Positions 8,224-16,028 of a DNA stretch of 64,000 nucleotides are shown in pieces. The position numbers and the translations under genes are program-made. The DNA lies in assembly GCA_964520495.1 (NCBI GenBank), contig CAZFMZ010000001.1, positions 248,001-312,000 of the forward strand, read 5' to 3'. Position 1 is the first letter of the stretch, and each line of letters starts with the position of its first letter. The notes under the pieces are model-generated. The model saw only the letters and a program-made list of their open reading frames with translations. It made no database searches and was not told where the DNA came from. Source of the DNA: UBA1020 sp964520495 (GTDB taxonomy: Bacteria > Patescibacteriota > Saccharimonadia > Saccharimonadales > Saccharimonadaceae).

Positions 8224-8820
8224 TTAGGCGTTTGTGACGACTTTATCGGCCAGACCGTATTCGACGGATTCGGTGGCGCTCATCCAGAAATCACGGTCGA
8301 CGTCTTTTTCGATCTTTGACAGACGTTGGCCGGTGTTCTTTGCCAGTATCTCGTTGAGACGCTTCTTGAGGTAGATACCCTCGCGCAAGGTAATTTCCTG
8401 ATCGGAGATTTTTCCCTGGGTGCCGCTGGAGGGCTGGTGAATCATCACGCGTGAGTTCGGTAACAGGAAACGCTTCCCCTTCTTGCCAGAGGATAACAGG
8501 AATGCGCCCATGCTGGCCTGTAAACCGATACCATACGTGGCAACATCAGGCTTGATGAATTGCATGGTGTCAAAGATAGCCAAACCGTCGTACACGCTGC
8601 CGCCAGGACTGTTGATATACAGGGATATGTCCTTGGTTGGGTCTTCATACGCCAGATGGAGCAACTGGGCGACTACCAGGTTTGCCGTATGCTCGTTCAC
8701 CTCTTCTCCAAGGAAAATGATACGTTCCTTGAGTAACCGCGAATAAATGTCGAACGCCCGCTCGCCTTGGGGTGAGCTTTCGATGACCGTCGGTACGAGA
8801 TAGTTCGAGGGTGTCTTCAT
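8224..8820 (-). CDS. clpP: ATP-dependent Clp protease proteolytic subunit
   Basis: Serine protease ClpP, 198 aa, the peptidase barrel that works with ClpC. The catalytic Ser is in LQASMGAF, the His in VMIHQPSSG and the Asp in DVDRDFWMS. I choose ATG 8820 (MKTPSNYLVP) over GTG 8847. A -10 box TATACT ends exactly 6 nt before this ATG, so the mRNA probably starts at the A of the start codon; the upstream GTG lies within the operator. A CIRCE-type inverted repeat overlaps the -35 box, pointing to HrcA repression. The partner ATPase gene clpC in this window carries the same kind of site. Confidence 0.97.
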   Translation of the reverse strand: MKTPSNYLVPTVIESSPQGERAFDIYSRLLKERIIFLGEEVNEHTANLVVAQLLHLAYEDPTKDISLYINSPGGSVYDGLAIFDTMQFIKPDVATYGIGLQASMGAFLLSSGKKGKRFLLPNSRVMIHQPSSGTQGKISDQEITLREGIYLKKRLNEILAKNTGQRLSKIEKDVDRDFWMSATESVEYGLADKVVTNA

Positions 8821-8826
8821 ACCCTC

Positions 8827-8855
8827 AGTATACTCATAAGCTGGCACTCCTGCAA
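8827..8855 (-). promoter_or_regulatory. clpP promoter, leaderless type
   Basis: TTGCAG (8850-8855), 17 bp, TATACT (8827-8832), then 6 nt to the clpP ATG. Transcription would begin at or next to the start codon. Confidence 0.75.
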
Positions 8856-8867
8856 ATAGAGTGCCAG
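8841..8867. promoter_or_regulatory. CIRCE-like operator at clpP
   Basis: CTGGCACTC, 9 nt, GAGTGCCAG: a perfect 9-9-9 inverted repeat matching the HrcA operator plan (consensus TTAGCACTC-N9-GAGTGCTAA). It covers the -35 region of clpP, so binding would block transcription. No hrcA gene is in the window. Confidence 0.85.
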
Positions 8868-8871
8868 TTCG

Positions 8872-9048
8872 TTACTCTCCCAAATCGTGTTCTACGACAT
8901 TTTGACTGCGGAGACGCTTGAGCATACGGTCGTCAAGATGCTTGGCTAGTAAGGCAGCCGCGCCGAGTGCCGCGACATCGACTGCCCAATCGCGGACACG
9001 CCGCTCCTTGGCTGCCGACAGCAAACGTTCGAGTGAGGGGCGCGGCAT
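8872..9048 (-). CDS. Small protein, 58 aa, downstream of trigger factor
   Basis: An ORF of 58 codons starting at ATG 9048 (MPRPSLERLLSAAKERR), 11 nt after the trigger factor stop. The middle is Ala-rich and hydrophobic (WAVDVAALGAAALLAKHL), possibly one amphipathic or membrane-associated helix; the end is charged. Only a weak ribosome site (AGGT) is visible. The stop lies just before the clpP operator. Codon use resembles its neighbours and it fills an otherwise empty gap of 190 nt, which favours a real gene. Not recognised. Confidence 0.5.
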   Translation of the reverse strand: MPRPSLERLLSAAKERRVRDWAVDVAALGAAALLAKHLDDRMLKRLRSQNVVEHDLGE

Positions 9049-9059
9049 GCCGATACGAC

Positions 9060-10346
9060 CTACGAGTTCAGTTCTACGAGTCGCTCCACCGTCTTCTCGG
9101 TCAGCAGGCGGTTAGCGATATCACGTTGGGCTTCGGGTTCCTCGAAACGCTTCACCATGTCGGGATTGTTGGCATATTGCTGCTTGTAGAGGTTGATGTG
9201 CTCAGCAAGCTCTTCGCTGGAGGCTTCGATTTTCTCAACTTTGCTGAGCTCGGCAAGTACCAGGCCTGCCTTGACCCGTTTCTCAGCGGCGGGCAGGACC
9301 TCTTTGCTACGCCACTCTTCTTTGTCCTTGAACTGCTTGTTCTTGACGTACTGCTCGATAGTCAGACCTTGGTACATCAGGTTCTGTGTCATATCGGTTT
9401 CAATCGAACGGGCCTGGTCTTCCACCAGGATCTGGGGGGTTGGAATATCGGATAGCTCGATCAACTTCGAAACTAGTTCGTCCTTAAGAGCATCGGCCGC
9501 TTCGCGTTCCTTCTGTGCCGTCAGTTCTTTCTTGATGTCGCCCTTCAGTTCTTTCAGGGTCGCCAGTCGGCTGTCAGCTTTTTTGGCGAAGTCATCATCA
9601 AGCGCCGGCTTTACCAGTTCCTGCACCTTCTTGAGCGTCGTCGTGAACGTCACGTTGGCGCCAGCGAGGTCTTCGACATGGTAGTCCGCCGGGAATGATA
9701 AGTTGAGGTCGAAGGTGTCACCAGGCTTTTTGCCGACGATACCAGCTTCGAATCCCGGAATGAATGAGTTTGAGCCGAGCTTCAAGGCATAATCAGTCGC
9801 GGTGCCACCGTCGAAGGCGACGTCGCCCTTCTTGCCGACGAAATCGATGATGACTTCGTCGCCGTCAGCTGCGGGCCGGTCGACTGCCTGCTTCTCGCCC
9901 ATGCCCTCGCGCATACGCTCGAGAATTTCAGCGACGTCAGCCGCTTCAACTTTGACAGGTTTCTGGGTAACGCCGAGCTTCTTGTAGTCACCGAGCGTTA
10001 CCTTCGGGAGGATGTCTGCTTCGGCTGTGAATTCAGCTTCCTGGCCAGGCACGAATTTTACCAGCTCGACTTCCGGACGCTGCAAGGCCTGGATGTCTTC
10101 GGCCATGAATGCTTCGGCGACGGCCTTGGATATGGCGTCATCGGCCGTCTGCTGCGCCAGCAGGTTTGGATCGACGTGTTTCGCCGCCACGCTGACCGGC
10201 ACCTTACCTTTACGGAACCCGGCGACTTTCAGGTCACGGGCTAGTTTACTGAGCGCGACCTGTTCGGCCGCTTCGAGCTCGGGCTTGCCGAGCGTGATGG
10301 TCAGTTTGACCTTGGTCTTCGAGAGATGTTCTACTGTCGTCTTCAT
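9060..10346 (-). CDS. tig: Trigger factor (ribosome-associated chaperone and prolyl isomerase)
   Basis: 428 aa, usual length. It binds the ribosome near the exit tunnel and folds nascent chains. The ribosome-docking loop reads GFRKGKVP (residues about 43-50), matching the family signature GFRxGxxP. The FKBP-like domain follows (GDEVIIDFVGKKGD, FIPGFEAGIVGKKPGD), then the helical C-terminal chaperone domain. It lies 27 nt downstream of hisS, probably co-transcribed. In many bacteria tig neighbours clpP-clpX; here clpP is close but has its own promoter. Confidence 0.96.
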   Translation of the reverse strand: MKTTVEHLSKTKVKLTITLGKPELEAAEQVALSKLARDLKVAGFRKGKVPVSVAAKHVDPNLLAQQTADDAISKAVAEAFMAEDIQALQRPEVELVKFVPGQEAEFTAEADILPKVTLGDYKKLGVTQKPVKVEAADVAEILERMREGMGEKQAVDRPAADGDEVIIDFVGKKGDVAFDGGTATDYALKLGSNSFIPGFEAGIVGKKPGDTFDLNLSFPADYHVEDLAGANVTFTTTLKKVQELVKPALDDDFAKKADSRLATLKELKGDIKKELTAQKEREAADALKDELVSKLIELSDIPTPQILVEDQARSIETDMTQNLMYQGLTIEQYVKNKQFKDKEEWRSKEVLPAAEKRVKAGLVLAELSKVEKIEASSEELAEHINLYKQQYANNPDMVKRFEEPEAQRDIANRLLTEKTVERLVELNS

Positions 10347-10373
10347 ACAAACGACCAGTATAACAGAGATAAA

Positions 10374-11714
10374 CTAGGCGAACAACTCGTCGGCGTCACC
10401 TTTACCGACGCGGCGGCGATCCTTAATACGGGTGACCAGCCGCTCGAAGCTCAGTTTCTCTTCTTCCCCGCTCACCGTATCTTTCAGGTTAAATGACCCG
10501 GCAGAAAGATCATCACTGCCGACGAATATCATGAACGGGATACGCTTCTTGATGGCGGTCTTAATCTGCTTATCAATCTTACGGTCAGTGAAATCGAGTT
10601 CGATATTGACGCCTTCTTCGCGCAGGCGGTGAGCCAAACCGTAGGCTCCCTCTAACTGCTCGCTGCCGAGAACGATCATGTAGGCTTCGGTCGTCGAAGG
10701 CAGCTCAGGCAATAAGCCGTGTGTCTCCAGGAATAATTCGGTCATCGACAAGCCAGGAGCCATGCCGACCGCGCTTAGCGGTTCGGCGCCAAAGAGACCC
10801 ACCAGGCCATCATAGCGCCCACCCCCGAACATCGCCCGGTTATTGTCGGGGTGCGTGTCGTAAAATTCAAACACCGTCCCCGTGTAGTAGTCGAAGCCGC
10901 GCATCAGGGAGATATCAAAGGCTACGTTGGTGATACCGCGGGTTTTCAGCAGCCCACTCAGCCGAGTCAGCTCACCTGCAGCCTCGCTCTCACGTAGTTC
11001 GCGAGGCAAGTCAGCAAGTTCCTTCGCGACGACCAGTTTCGCAATCCGCCCCAATCCCTCGGCCGCGTTGTCAGTGCCGAATATTTCGATAGCCTGGTCG
11101 CGGAACTGTTCGTTGGAAATCTTCGCCTTGCGGTCGAACAGGCGTGCCATCAGTTGCGCCTGGATCGGGTCCAGCTTCAGGTATTCACGCATCATCACGT
11201 CGATCAGGCGGCGGTCGTTCAGCTTGATAACGAACATGTCGTCGCTTGCACCAAATTCTTTCATCATCTGCCAGCCTGCCTGAATAATTTCAGCATCTGC
11301 CTGGACGCCTGTGGCACCGAAAAGGTCAACGTTTAGCTGCCAAAACTCGCGTTCGCGGCCGCGCTGGGGTCGCTCGTAGCGCATGAAATTCGCAATTGAG
11401 AAAAGTCGCGCGGGATAGGCCATCTCTTGGCGGCGACCAGCCACCATACGTGAGATGGACGGCGTCATCTCAGGGCGAATCACCACTTCACGATTGCCTC
11501 GGTCACTGAAGCGGTAGGTCTGCTCTCCGACCAACTCCTGACCACTCTTGGCAGCATATACCTCAAGCGGTTCCAGCATTGGTGCACCATACTCCTCATA
11601 GCCGAAACGGTGGGCGGTCCGACGCCAGACGCGAAAGATATAGTCCTGGACCCGCTTATCGGCGGGATAGTAGTCGCGGGTACCTTTGTAGGGATCAGTC
11701 GACAGAGAGCTCAT
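10374..11714 (-). CDS. hisS: Histidine--tRNA ligase
   Basis: Class II aminoacyl-tRNA synthetase charging tRNA-His, 446 aa. Motif 2 reads FMRYERPQRGREREFWQLN; the histidine-specific motif reads MRGFDYYTGTVFEFYD; motif 3 follows with VGMAPGLSMTELF. The C-terminal anticodon-binding domain starts near residue 345. The start is placed at ATG 11714 (MSSLSTDPYKG) because the promoter-like elements TTGCCC and CACAAT lie just upstream, leaving a leader of 0-4 nt; an ATG at 11741 would lie inside the promoter. tig follows. Confidence 0.96.
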   Translation of the reverse strand: MSSLSTDPYKGTRDYYPADKRVQDYIFRVWRRTAHRFGYEEYGAPMLEPLEVYAAKSGQELVGEQTYRFSDRGNREVVIRPEMTPSISRMVAGRRQEMAYPARLFSIANFMRYERPQRGREREFWQLNVDLFGATGVQADAEIIQAGWQMMKEFGASDDMFVIKLNDRRLIDVMMREYLKLDPIQAQLMARLFDRKAKISNEQFRDQAIEIFGTDNAAEGLGRIAKLVVAKELADLPRELRESEAAGELTRLSGLLKTRGITNVAFDISLMRGFDYYTGTVFEFYDTHPDNNRAMFGGGRYDGLVGLFGAEPLSAVGMAPGLSMTELFLETHGLLPELPSTTEAYMIVLGSEQLEGAYGLAHRLREEGVNIELDFTDRKIDKQIKTAIKKRIPFMIFVGSDDLSAGSFNLKDTVSGEEEKLSFERLVTRIKDRRRVGKGDADELFA

Positions 11715-11724
11715 ACGTGCTATG

Positions 11725-11753
11725 ATTGTGACACTTTTCACCCCTTAGGGCAA
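11725..11753 (-). promoter_or_regulatory. hisS promoter, near-leaderless
   Basis: TTGCCC (11748-11753), 17 bp, CACAAT (11725-11730), 10 nt before the hisS ATG. No Shine-Dalgarno sequence is present in the short leader. Confidence 0.5.
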
Positions 11754-11766
11754 GCATAGCCGTGTT

Positions 11767-12345
11767 TTACCTGTGACGCTGTCGTTCAATCAGCTCAAGT
11801 GTTTCCACTGCCAAGAGCGGTGAACCGGTTTCAAGTGCCTGGGTAAGTTGATCGCGTGCCTCTTGGAGCCCAGCTGGCTGCTTAAGGCGCTCGGCCGAAA
11901 TGCCGAACCCCACACGCACGGTACGGTCAGGATCAAGAAAGACCGTATCGTGAAGAGCCCGGGCGGTTAGCTCATCAACCACTACCCCGAGGCGGATTAG
12001 CATGCCGGGTTGGCGATCAGGTAGTAGCTTAAACTCAGCCTTAGGAAGGAGAAGTCGCTGACCGTTCGCCCTGTGACGCAAACTTGCGTGCAGGCCATCA
12101 ACCCGCTGAAGGTCCGAAGCCGCCGCCGAGGTATCGTCATCGTGCCAGCGGTGCCCGCCGTGATGGTAGAGCATCCCTGCCTCAGAGTACAAAAAAAGGG
12201 CCGCTTGGCCCATGCGTGCCGCGAACGGCGGAGTTTGGAAGTCTGCAAGATGGTCACGCAGCGCCTCGTTGGCAGCAAACCGTAACCGAGCGACGTAATC
12301 GGGTGCGTCGCCAGGTCCGCTATAGGACGTTCGTGCTTCGCTCAT
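11767..12345 (-). CDS. Hypothetical protein, 192 aa, His-rich loop
   Basis: I do not recognise this protein. Residues about 20-55 look helical; residues 60-70 read YHHGGHRWHDD, a possible metal or phosphate-binding loop; the rest is mixed and ends with LELIERQRHR. No signal peptide or membrane segment. The start ATG is fixed by a strong promoter whose -10 box CATACT ends exactly 6 nt before it, so the mRNA is predicted to be leaderless. It is probably monocistronic, flanked by hisS and a Nudix gene on the same strand. Confidence 0.8.
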   Translation of the reverse strand: MSEARTSYSGPGDAPDYVARLRFAANEALRDHLADFQTPPFAARMGQAALFLYSEAGMLYHHGGHRWHDDDTSAAASDLQRVDGLHASLRHRANGQRLLLPKAEFKLLPDRQPGMLIRLGVVVDELTARALHDTVFLDPDRTVRVGFGISAERLKQPAGLQEARDQLTQALETGSPLLAVETLELIERQRHR

Positions 12346-12351
12346 AGCTTC

Positions 12352-12380
12352 AGTATGAAACCTTCCTCGCTACTCGTCAA
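12352..12380 (-). promoter_or_regulatory. Leaderless-type promoter of the 192-aa gene
   Basis: TTGACG (12375-12380), 17 bp, CATACT (12352-12357), 6 nt, ATG 12345. One of the clearest leaderless arrangements in the window. Confidence 0.8.
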
Positions 12381-12400
12381 GGTGTGGCGGCCCTGCAGGG

Positions 12401-12943
12401 TTAGGCATGGAACGCAGTCACAGGCAGTGGCTGCCAATCGCGCAGGGTCACGGTAACGATATGACGGCAGAGAATACGCGTATCATCGTAAAGGGAGGAC
12501 CTCGGTAGCGCATCGATATCAGCCAGGCTCAGCCAGCGCAGATCGGTCGACTCTCCCGATGCCGGTACACGAAGCGGTTCGCTCGTCGTGACGAACGCAT
12601 AAGCTGAGTCGGTATGATGATGGGGCACCCCGCCGTTATCGATTTCATGGGTATTGACGATGCACGGAATCGGATGAATGGTTTCTCCTGGGAGTTCCGT
12701 CAACATGCCGACAGGTTGCAACACGTCGAGCTGATCGAGTCGGTAGCCGGTTTCCTCCAGCAATTCATGCGCGATTGCCTGCCAAGGGTTTTCGTGTAGC
12801 TCAACGTGCCCGCCCGGTTGAAGCAGCTTGTTGAACTTTTTATGCATATGCAAGAGAATTTTCGGTTGTTCGTCTACCATCCGAATGATAAACGCGCTGA
12901 CGGTCGTATCGTGCTGACCAGCACCGGTGTGGATATGAGGCAT
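12401..12943 (-). CDS. Nudix hydrolase
   Basis: 180-aa Nudix-family pyrophosphohydrolase. The Nudix box runs from GGHVELHENPWQ to HELLEETGY (residues about 43-65), with the EE pair that binds Mg and with His in place of the usual Arg of REUxEE. The substrate cannot be told. The start is ATG 12943 (MPHIHTGAGQHD): a TACACT -10 box lies 7 nt upstream. The longer reading frame to 13093 runs through the tRNA-Leu gene and its terminator and is an artefact. Confidence 0.88.
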   Translation of the reverse strand: MPHIHTGAGQHDTTVSAFIIRMVDEQPKILLHMHKKFNKLLQPGGHVELHENPWQAIAHELLEETGYRLDQLDVLQPVGMLTELPGETIHPIPCIVNTHEIDNGGVPHHHTDSAYAFVTTSEPLRVPASGESTDLRWLSLADIDALPRSSLYDDTRILCRHIVTVTLRDWQPLPVTAFHA

Positions 12944-12960
12944 ACCTGGTAGTGTAGCAA

Positions 12961-12983
12961 ACAAAAAAGACCTCGGAAGGTCT
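12961..12983 (-). terminator. Intrinsic terminator of tRNA-Leu(CAG)
   Basis: Stem AAGACCT/AGGTCTT around a 4-nt loop, followed on the minus strand by a run of U. It ends the tRNA transcript and lies immediately upstream of the Nudix promoter. Confidence 0.85.
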
Positions 12984-12990
12984 TCTTTAC

Positions 12991-13078
12991 TTGGTACACG
13001 AGAGAGGACTTGAACCTCCACGTCCCGAAGGACACTAGCACCTGAAGCTAGCGCGTCTACCAATTCCGCCACTCGTGC
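12991..13078 (-). tRNA. tRNA-Leu, anticodon CAG
   Basis: Class II tRNA of 88 nt with encoded CCA. The anticodon stem CTAGC/GCTAG encloses TTCAGGT (anticodon CAG). A long variable arm (TGTCC-TTCG-GGACG) follows, then a GGTTCAAGTCC T-arm. The acceptor GCACGAG pairs with CTCGTGT, leaving a G1-U72 wobble; the discriminator is A73. Confidence 0.95.
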
Positions 13079-13095
13079 TCGTGTGTTACTCACCC

Positions 13096-13101
13096 ATTAT
13101 A
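13096..13101 (-). promoter_or_regulatory. -10 box of tRNA-Leu(CAG)
   Basis: TATAAT on the minus strand, 18 nt upstream of the mature tRNA 5' end. No convincing -35 box is seen. Confidence 0.55.
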
Positions 13102-13120
13102 CAGGAAACCGGGCGAGTGC

Positions 13121-14731
13121 CTAGAATTTCGCCAAATGATCGGTCGCCGACGGACCGTGGTACGTGCCCCGCAGCTGCTTGGCTAATTCACGCACGTCTG
13201 ACGGTTGCTTGACGCCAGGATTAAGGATTCCGTGCGGATCGAAAATCGCTTTGATCTTACGATACAGTTCGGCCAGCTCGTCATGCTCGCTCCGCAAAGC
13301 GGCAGCGAAGCGACCTTCACCGCCGGCCCCGAAGGCACTACCACGATATTTCTCAACCAGTGTCAGGAGTTCGGCTGAGAGCTTGATCAGCTTCTGCTTG
13401 TCGCCGACCGTCGAGAGACGCAATGTCGGGCGCACGTACCATAGCTCATCAAGCGGGCGGCCATACAGCGCCAGACTGACATGATGCTTCTTGGCGAGTT
13501 CATCAAGCGTACGACTGAAGTCCTCGAAGCGTGCCGTCGGTACGTACAATCCATCGAGCAAAGGTGGGGCCGACAGCTCACCCTGATCAGGGTTCAATGC
13601 CCAGTAAGTAACTGAACCGAGAGCACGTAAATCACTGTTGATCAGGTCAGTCGTACTGACTATATGCGGCGCCAGCGGCTTGAAGCGAGCGAGAACTTTC
13701 TTCATCTTCTTTGCCCGGGCGCGTTCGTTGAAGTCATTGATGGTGACGATAAGGGTCGCAGCGACGGTACCAAGCGACTCCTTGGCCTCATCGAAGAAGC
13801 CGAACGTCTTGCCTGCTTTCGCGGCCGCTTCCAGATACGCGGTATCGACATACTCTACCCAGGTGACATCGAGTTCGTCCAGGATATCGATGGCGTCGTG
13901 GGCCTGGCTGGTCGTGGCGAACGACGCTACGATGAGCGTCGGGCTCTGATTGACGAAATCCGCCTTCAGAATCATTTCGGAAATGATACCCAACGTACCT
14001 TGGGTACCTAGGAACAGGGGCGCCAAGTCGAGGGAACCGTCGCGTTCTTTCACCTGCTCGATACCGGCGTAGCCTTCGTGTTCGATGCGCTCGTCATCAT
14101 GCTGCAGCTCATCAATCAGCTGCTGGTTATCCTCAATTAACGCGTCGACGGCCCGGTAGATATCAGCCTCGAAGCCTGTCTTTCCCTTCATCTTTGTCAG
14201 CTCCCGCTTCGACAATCGGCGGGTTTGCAATACGTCACCGCTGGCAAGGACGATTTCCAACTGATCGACGCATTCAGCGGCCAGGCGCGTACTGGCCAGT
14301 ACTCCGCCGACGGTCGCCCGGGCATGCTCCCAGTGCAACTCCGGCACAGCCGTACCGTGCAGGGCAAGTGCATTCCGGAGCGAGGAGACCGTCACGCCGG
14401 GTTGCAGGCGCACCAGTTTCTGACGGGCATCATATTCGAAGATATGGTCCATGTGACTGCCAGTGGCGACGACTAGACCGGTACCGATAGCGCCGCCCGA
14501 CGTGTCCGTGCCTGCGCCGCGCGTAATCAACGGGAGTGAATGTCCTTTCTCTGCCAGCTGCCAGGCAAACCGGGCCGCTTTGCGGATGTCGCTGGTGGAG
14601 CGAGGAAAGGCTACCATCTCAGGTACATGCGTCAGGGTACTGCCGTCGGTCGCGAAGGCAGCGCGCACGGCTGGGTTGGTTACTACCTCTCCAATGATGT
14701 GCGTGTTCAAATAGTGTGCGATCTTGTTCAT
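13121..14731 (-). CDS. FAD-binding oxidase (D-lactate or glycolate dehydrogenase type)
   Basis: 536 aa, of the vanillyl-alcohol-oxidase/GlcD superfamily. The FAD-binding domain covers roughly residues 30-235, with RGAGTDTSGGAIGTG and GTQGTLGIISEM typical of the FAD_binding_4 and FAD-oxidase_C pattern. The C-terminal part ends DPHGILNPGVK, a classic family ending. It oxidises a 2-hydroxy acid such as D-lactate; the exact substrate is not readable from sequence. Start ATG 14731 (MNKIAHYLN) was preferred to the far upstream ATG, which lacks family homology. The Cys-rich Fe-S domain found in some relatives is absent. It stands alone between two tRNA-Leu genes. Confidence 0.88.
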   Translation of the reverse strand: MNKIAHYLNTHIIGEVVTNPAVRAAFATDGSTLTHVPEMVAFPRSTSDIRKAARFAWQLAEKGHSLPLITRGAGTDTSGGAIGTGLVVATGSHMDHIFEYDARQKLVRLQPGVTVSSLRNALALHGTAVPELHWEHARATVGGVLASTRLAAECVDQLEIVLASGDVLQTRRLSKRELTKMKGKTGFEADIYRAVDALIEDNQQLIDELQHDDERIEHEGYAGIEQVKERDGSLDLAPLFLGTQGTLGIISEMILKADFVNQSPTLIVASFATTSQAHDAIDILDELDVTWVEYVDTAYLEAAAKAGKTFGFFDEAKESLGTVAATLIVTINDFNERARAKKMKKVLARFKPLAPHIVSTTDLINSDLRALGSVTYWALNPDQGELSAPPLLDGLYVPTARFEDFSRTLDELAKKHHVSLALYGRPLDELWYVRPTLRLSTVGDKQKLIKLSAELLTLVEKYRGSAFGAGGEGRFAAALRSEHDELAELYRKIKAIFDPHGILNPGVKQPSDVRELAKQLRGTYHGPSATDHLAKF

Positions 14732-14814
14732 GCAGTGCCCCGTCGTGATTGCTTTGGATATATCATAGCACAAGCGGTACCCTCCACCGACTTTATCTGT
14801 TGGCGTTGGTTTGC

Positions 14815-14820
14815 TATAGT
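14815..14820 (+). promoter_or_regulatory. -10 box of tRNA-Leu(UAG)
   Basis: TATAGT, 20 nt upstream of the mature tRNA. The -35 region is poor. Confidence 0.45.
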
Positions 14821-14839
14821 GATGAGGCACCGATTTTAC

Positions 14840-14924
14840 GCGCGAGTGGTGGAATTGGTAGACACGCATGCCTTAGGAGCATGTGCCTTCGGGCGTGGAG
14901 GTTCAAGTCCTCTCTCGCGTACCA
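14840..14924 (+). tRNA. tRNA-Leu, anticodon UAG
   Basis: Class II tRNA of 85 nt with encoded CCA. The anticodon stem CATGC/GCATG encloses CTTAGGA (anticodon UAG). The variable arm and T-arm (GGAGGTTCAAGTCC) closely match the other tRNA-Leu. The acceptor GCGCGAG/CTCGCGT again gives a G1-U72 wobble. Confidence 0.95.
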
Positions 14925-14925
14925 A

Positions 14926-14955
14926 CGAAAAACGCCGCAATAGCGGCGTTTTTCG
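14926..14955 (+). terminator. Bidirectional intrinsic terminator
   Basis: CGAAAAACGCCGC-AATA-GCGGCGTTTTTCG: a perfect stem with A-run and U-run on either side. It ends the tRNA-Leu(UAG) transcript on plus and the pilin-like operon on minus. Confidence 0.9.
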
Positions 14956-14973
14956 TATTCACGTGACAGCTGG

Positions 14974-15243
14974 TTATTCAGCCAGAGCGGCATCAATCTC
15001 ACTGGTATCAAGCTCGCTTTCGACATCAGTGGCGCTGACAAATTCTTCGGCGTCCTTCAGGTCATCACTCTCTTTTACTTCTGGTGGGTTGGAGGATTGA
15101 CTCGTCTTGGAGGCTTCGTCAGATTGCGCTTGCATCGCTTCATACGCCCGCCATCCTAGAAACCCGAGGAGGGCGATGACGGCGACGACCAACAGGATTT
15201 CAACGGCCGAGAAGCCGCGCGGCATGGTTGTATACTTACTCAT
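14974..15243 (-). CDS. Type IV prepilin-like protein, short and acidic
   Basis: 89 aa. The class III signal reads MPRG then FSAVEILLVVAVIALL, with prepilin peptidase cleavage expected between G and F and the conserved Glu at position +5. A single N-terminal helix is followed by only about 50 residues rich in Asp, Glu and Ser, with no globular pilin head, so it is more likely a minor or assembly pilin than the main subunit. Start ATG 15243 has AAGGAGG 9 nt upstream and lies inside the last 8 nt of the upstream gene, so the two are coupled. PilB and a second, larger pilin are elsewhere in this window. Confidence 0.8.
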   Translation of the reverse strand: MSKYTTMPRGFSAVEILLVVAVIALLGFLGWRAYEAMQAQSDEASKTSQSSNPPEVKESDDLKDAEEFVSATDVESELDTSEIDAALAE

Positions 15244-15919
15244 TGTCGGATCCTCCTTCAGGACTACTGGTGTCGTTCGTCCGGCTGCTCTGGCTCGCCT
15301 CAGTACCCGAGTCCTGTTCAACCGCTGCGGCGGCACGCATGGCGCTAATCAATGCGACCAATGTTTTCTTGTACCCCATCAGTGATTCCCGTGCATCCTG
15401 AACGGCTAGTCGATAACCGTCAAGCTGCTGACCAACGCGAGGGTTCTCGCAGTCAAGCTCAAAACTCTGACTTTCGATACTGGCTACCGAAGCAGCTGCA
15501 TTCGTCTTGGCAAGCTCGACGGAGGCGGCCAGTTCGTCATAGTTTGCGACGGTCAGCTGACCTTTTTCGTAAAAGGTCGAGACACGTCCATATACGGTAT
15601 CCATCGAGTTCAGGACAGAGGTCGCACCTTGAGCCAAGCGGGGCATCACCCGTGTGAGGTTCTGCTGTCGCCTTTCACACACTTTCTCCTTTATCTCCGC
15701 ACGGCGCTCTTTCACTTTTTGCTGCAGTTCAGCTCGGCGCTCTTCGACTGATGCCATCCGTTCCTGGGCACGAGCCTCGGTGTGTTCGCGTGGTTGCGTC
15801 ACGGCCGGACGTACCGTTACCTCGTTCTCCCCACGGTCCGTAGGTTGGGCCAACACCGCTACGGGGGTGATACCCACAGCGATAGCGGCTGCTAAGGTTA
15901 CCAATGAAGTCATTTTCAT
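15236..15919 (-). CDS. Secreted coiled-coil protein of unknown function
   Basis: 227 aa with a Sec-type signal peptide (MKMTSLVTLAAAIAVG then PVAVLAQ). Residues about 45-95 form a highly charged Glu/Arg/Gln-rich coiled coil. A helical region with two cysteines follows (one in KEKVCERR, one in LDCENP) that could form a disulfide outside the cell. The last 30 residues are Ser/Thr/Gly/Glu-rich and disordered. AAGGA lies 8 nt before the ATG. It is operonic with the pilin-like gene, so a pilus or surface role is plausible but inferred. Confidence 0.8.
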   Translation of the reverse strand: MKMTSLVTLAAAIAVGITPVAVLAQPTDRGENEVTVRPAVTQPREHTEARAQERMASVEERRAELQQKVKERRAEIKEKVCERRQQNLTRVMPRLAQGATSVLNSMDTVYGRVSTFYEKGQLTVANYDELAASVELAKTNAAASVASIESQSFELDCENPRVGQQLDGYRLAVQDARESLMGYKKTLVALISAMRAAAAVEQDSGTEASQSSRTNDTSSPEGGSDNE

Positions 15920-15956
15920 GCACGTGTTCCTTTTTATTTAGGCTTTGCGTGCTTCT

Positions 15957-15985
15957 ATATAAGCGTATGCACTATACCCTGTCAA
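15957..15985 (-). promoter_or_regulatory. Promoter of the secreted-protein/pilin pair
   Basis: TTGACA (15980-15985), 17 bp, TTATAT (15957-15962). The leader of about 30 nt has a Shine-Dalgarno site. Confidence 0.7.
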
Positions 15986-16028
15986 ATGACCCCGCGATAA
16001 GGAGTTTCATCATCTTGCGGATAGGCCG

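Noticed and set aside
8967..9455. 162-codon plus-strand frame
   Set aside because: Antisense shadow of trigger factor, with no ribosome site or family features.
12401..13093. Long N-terminal extension of the Nudix gene
   Set aside because: The extra 50 codons read through tRNA-Leu(CAG) and its terminator; a -10 box lies just before ATG 12943.
14540..15100. 186-codon plus-strand frame
   Set aside because: It crosses tRNA-Leu(UAG) and its terminator and is antisense to clear genes.
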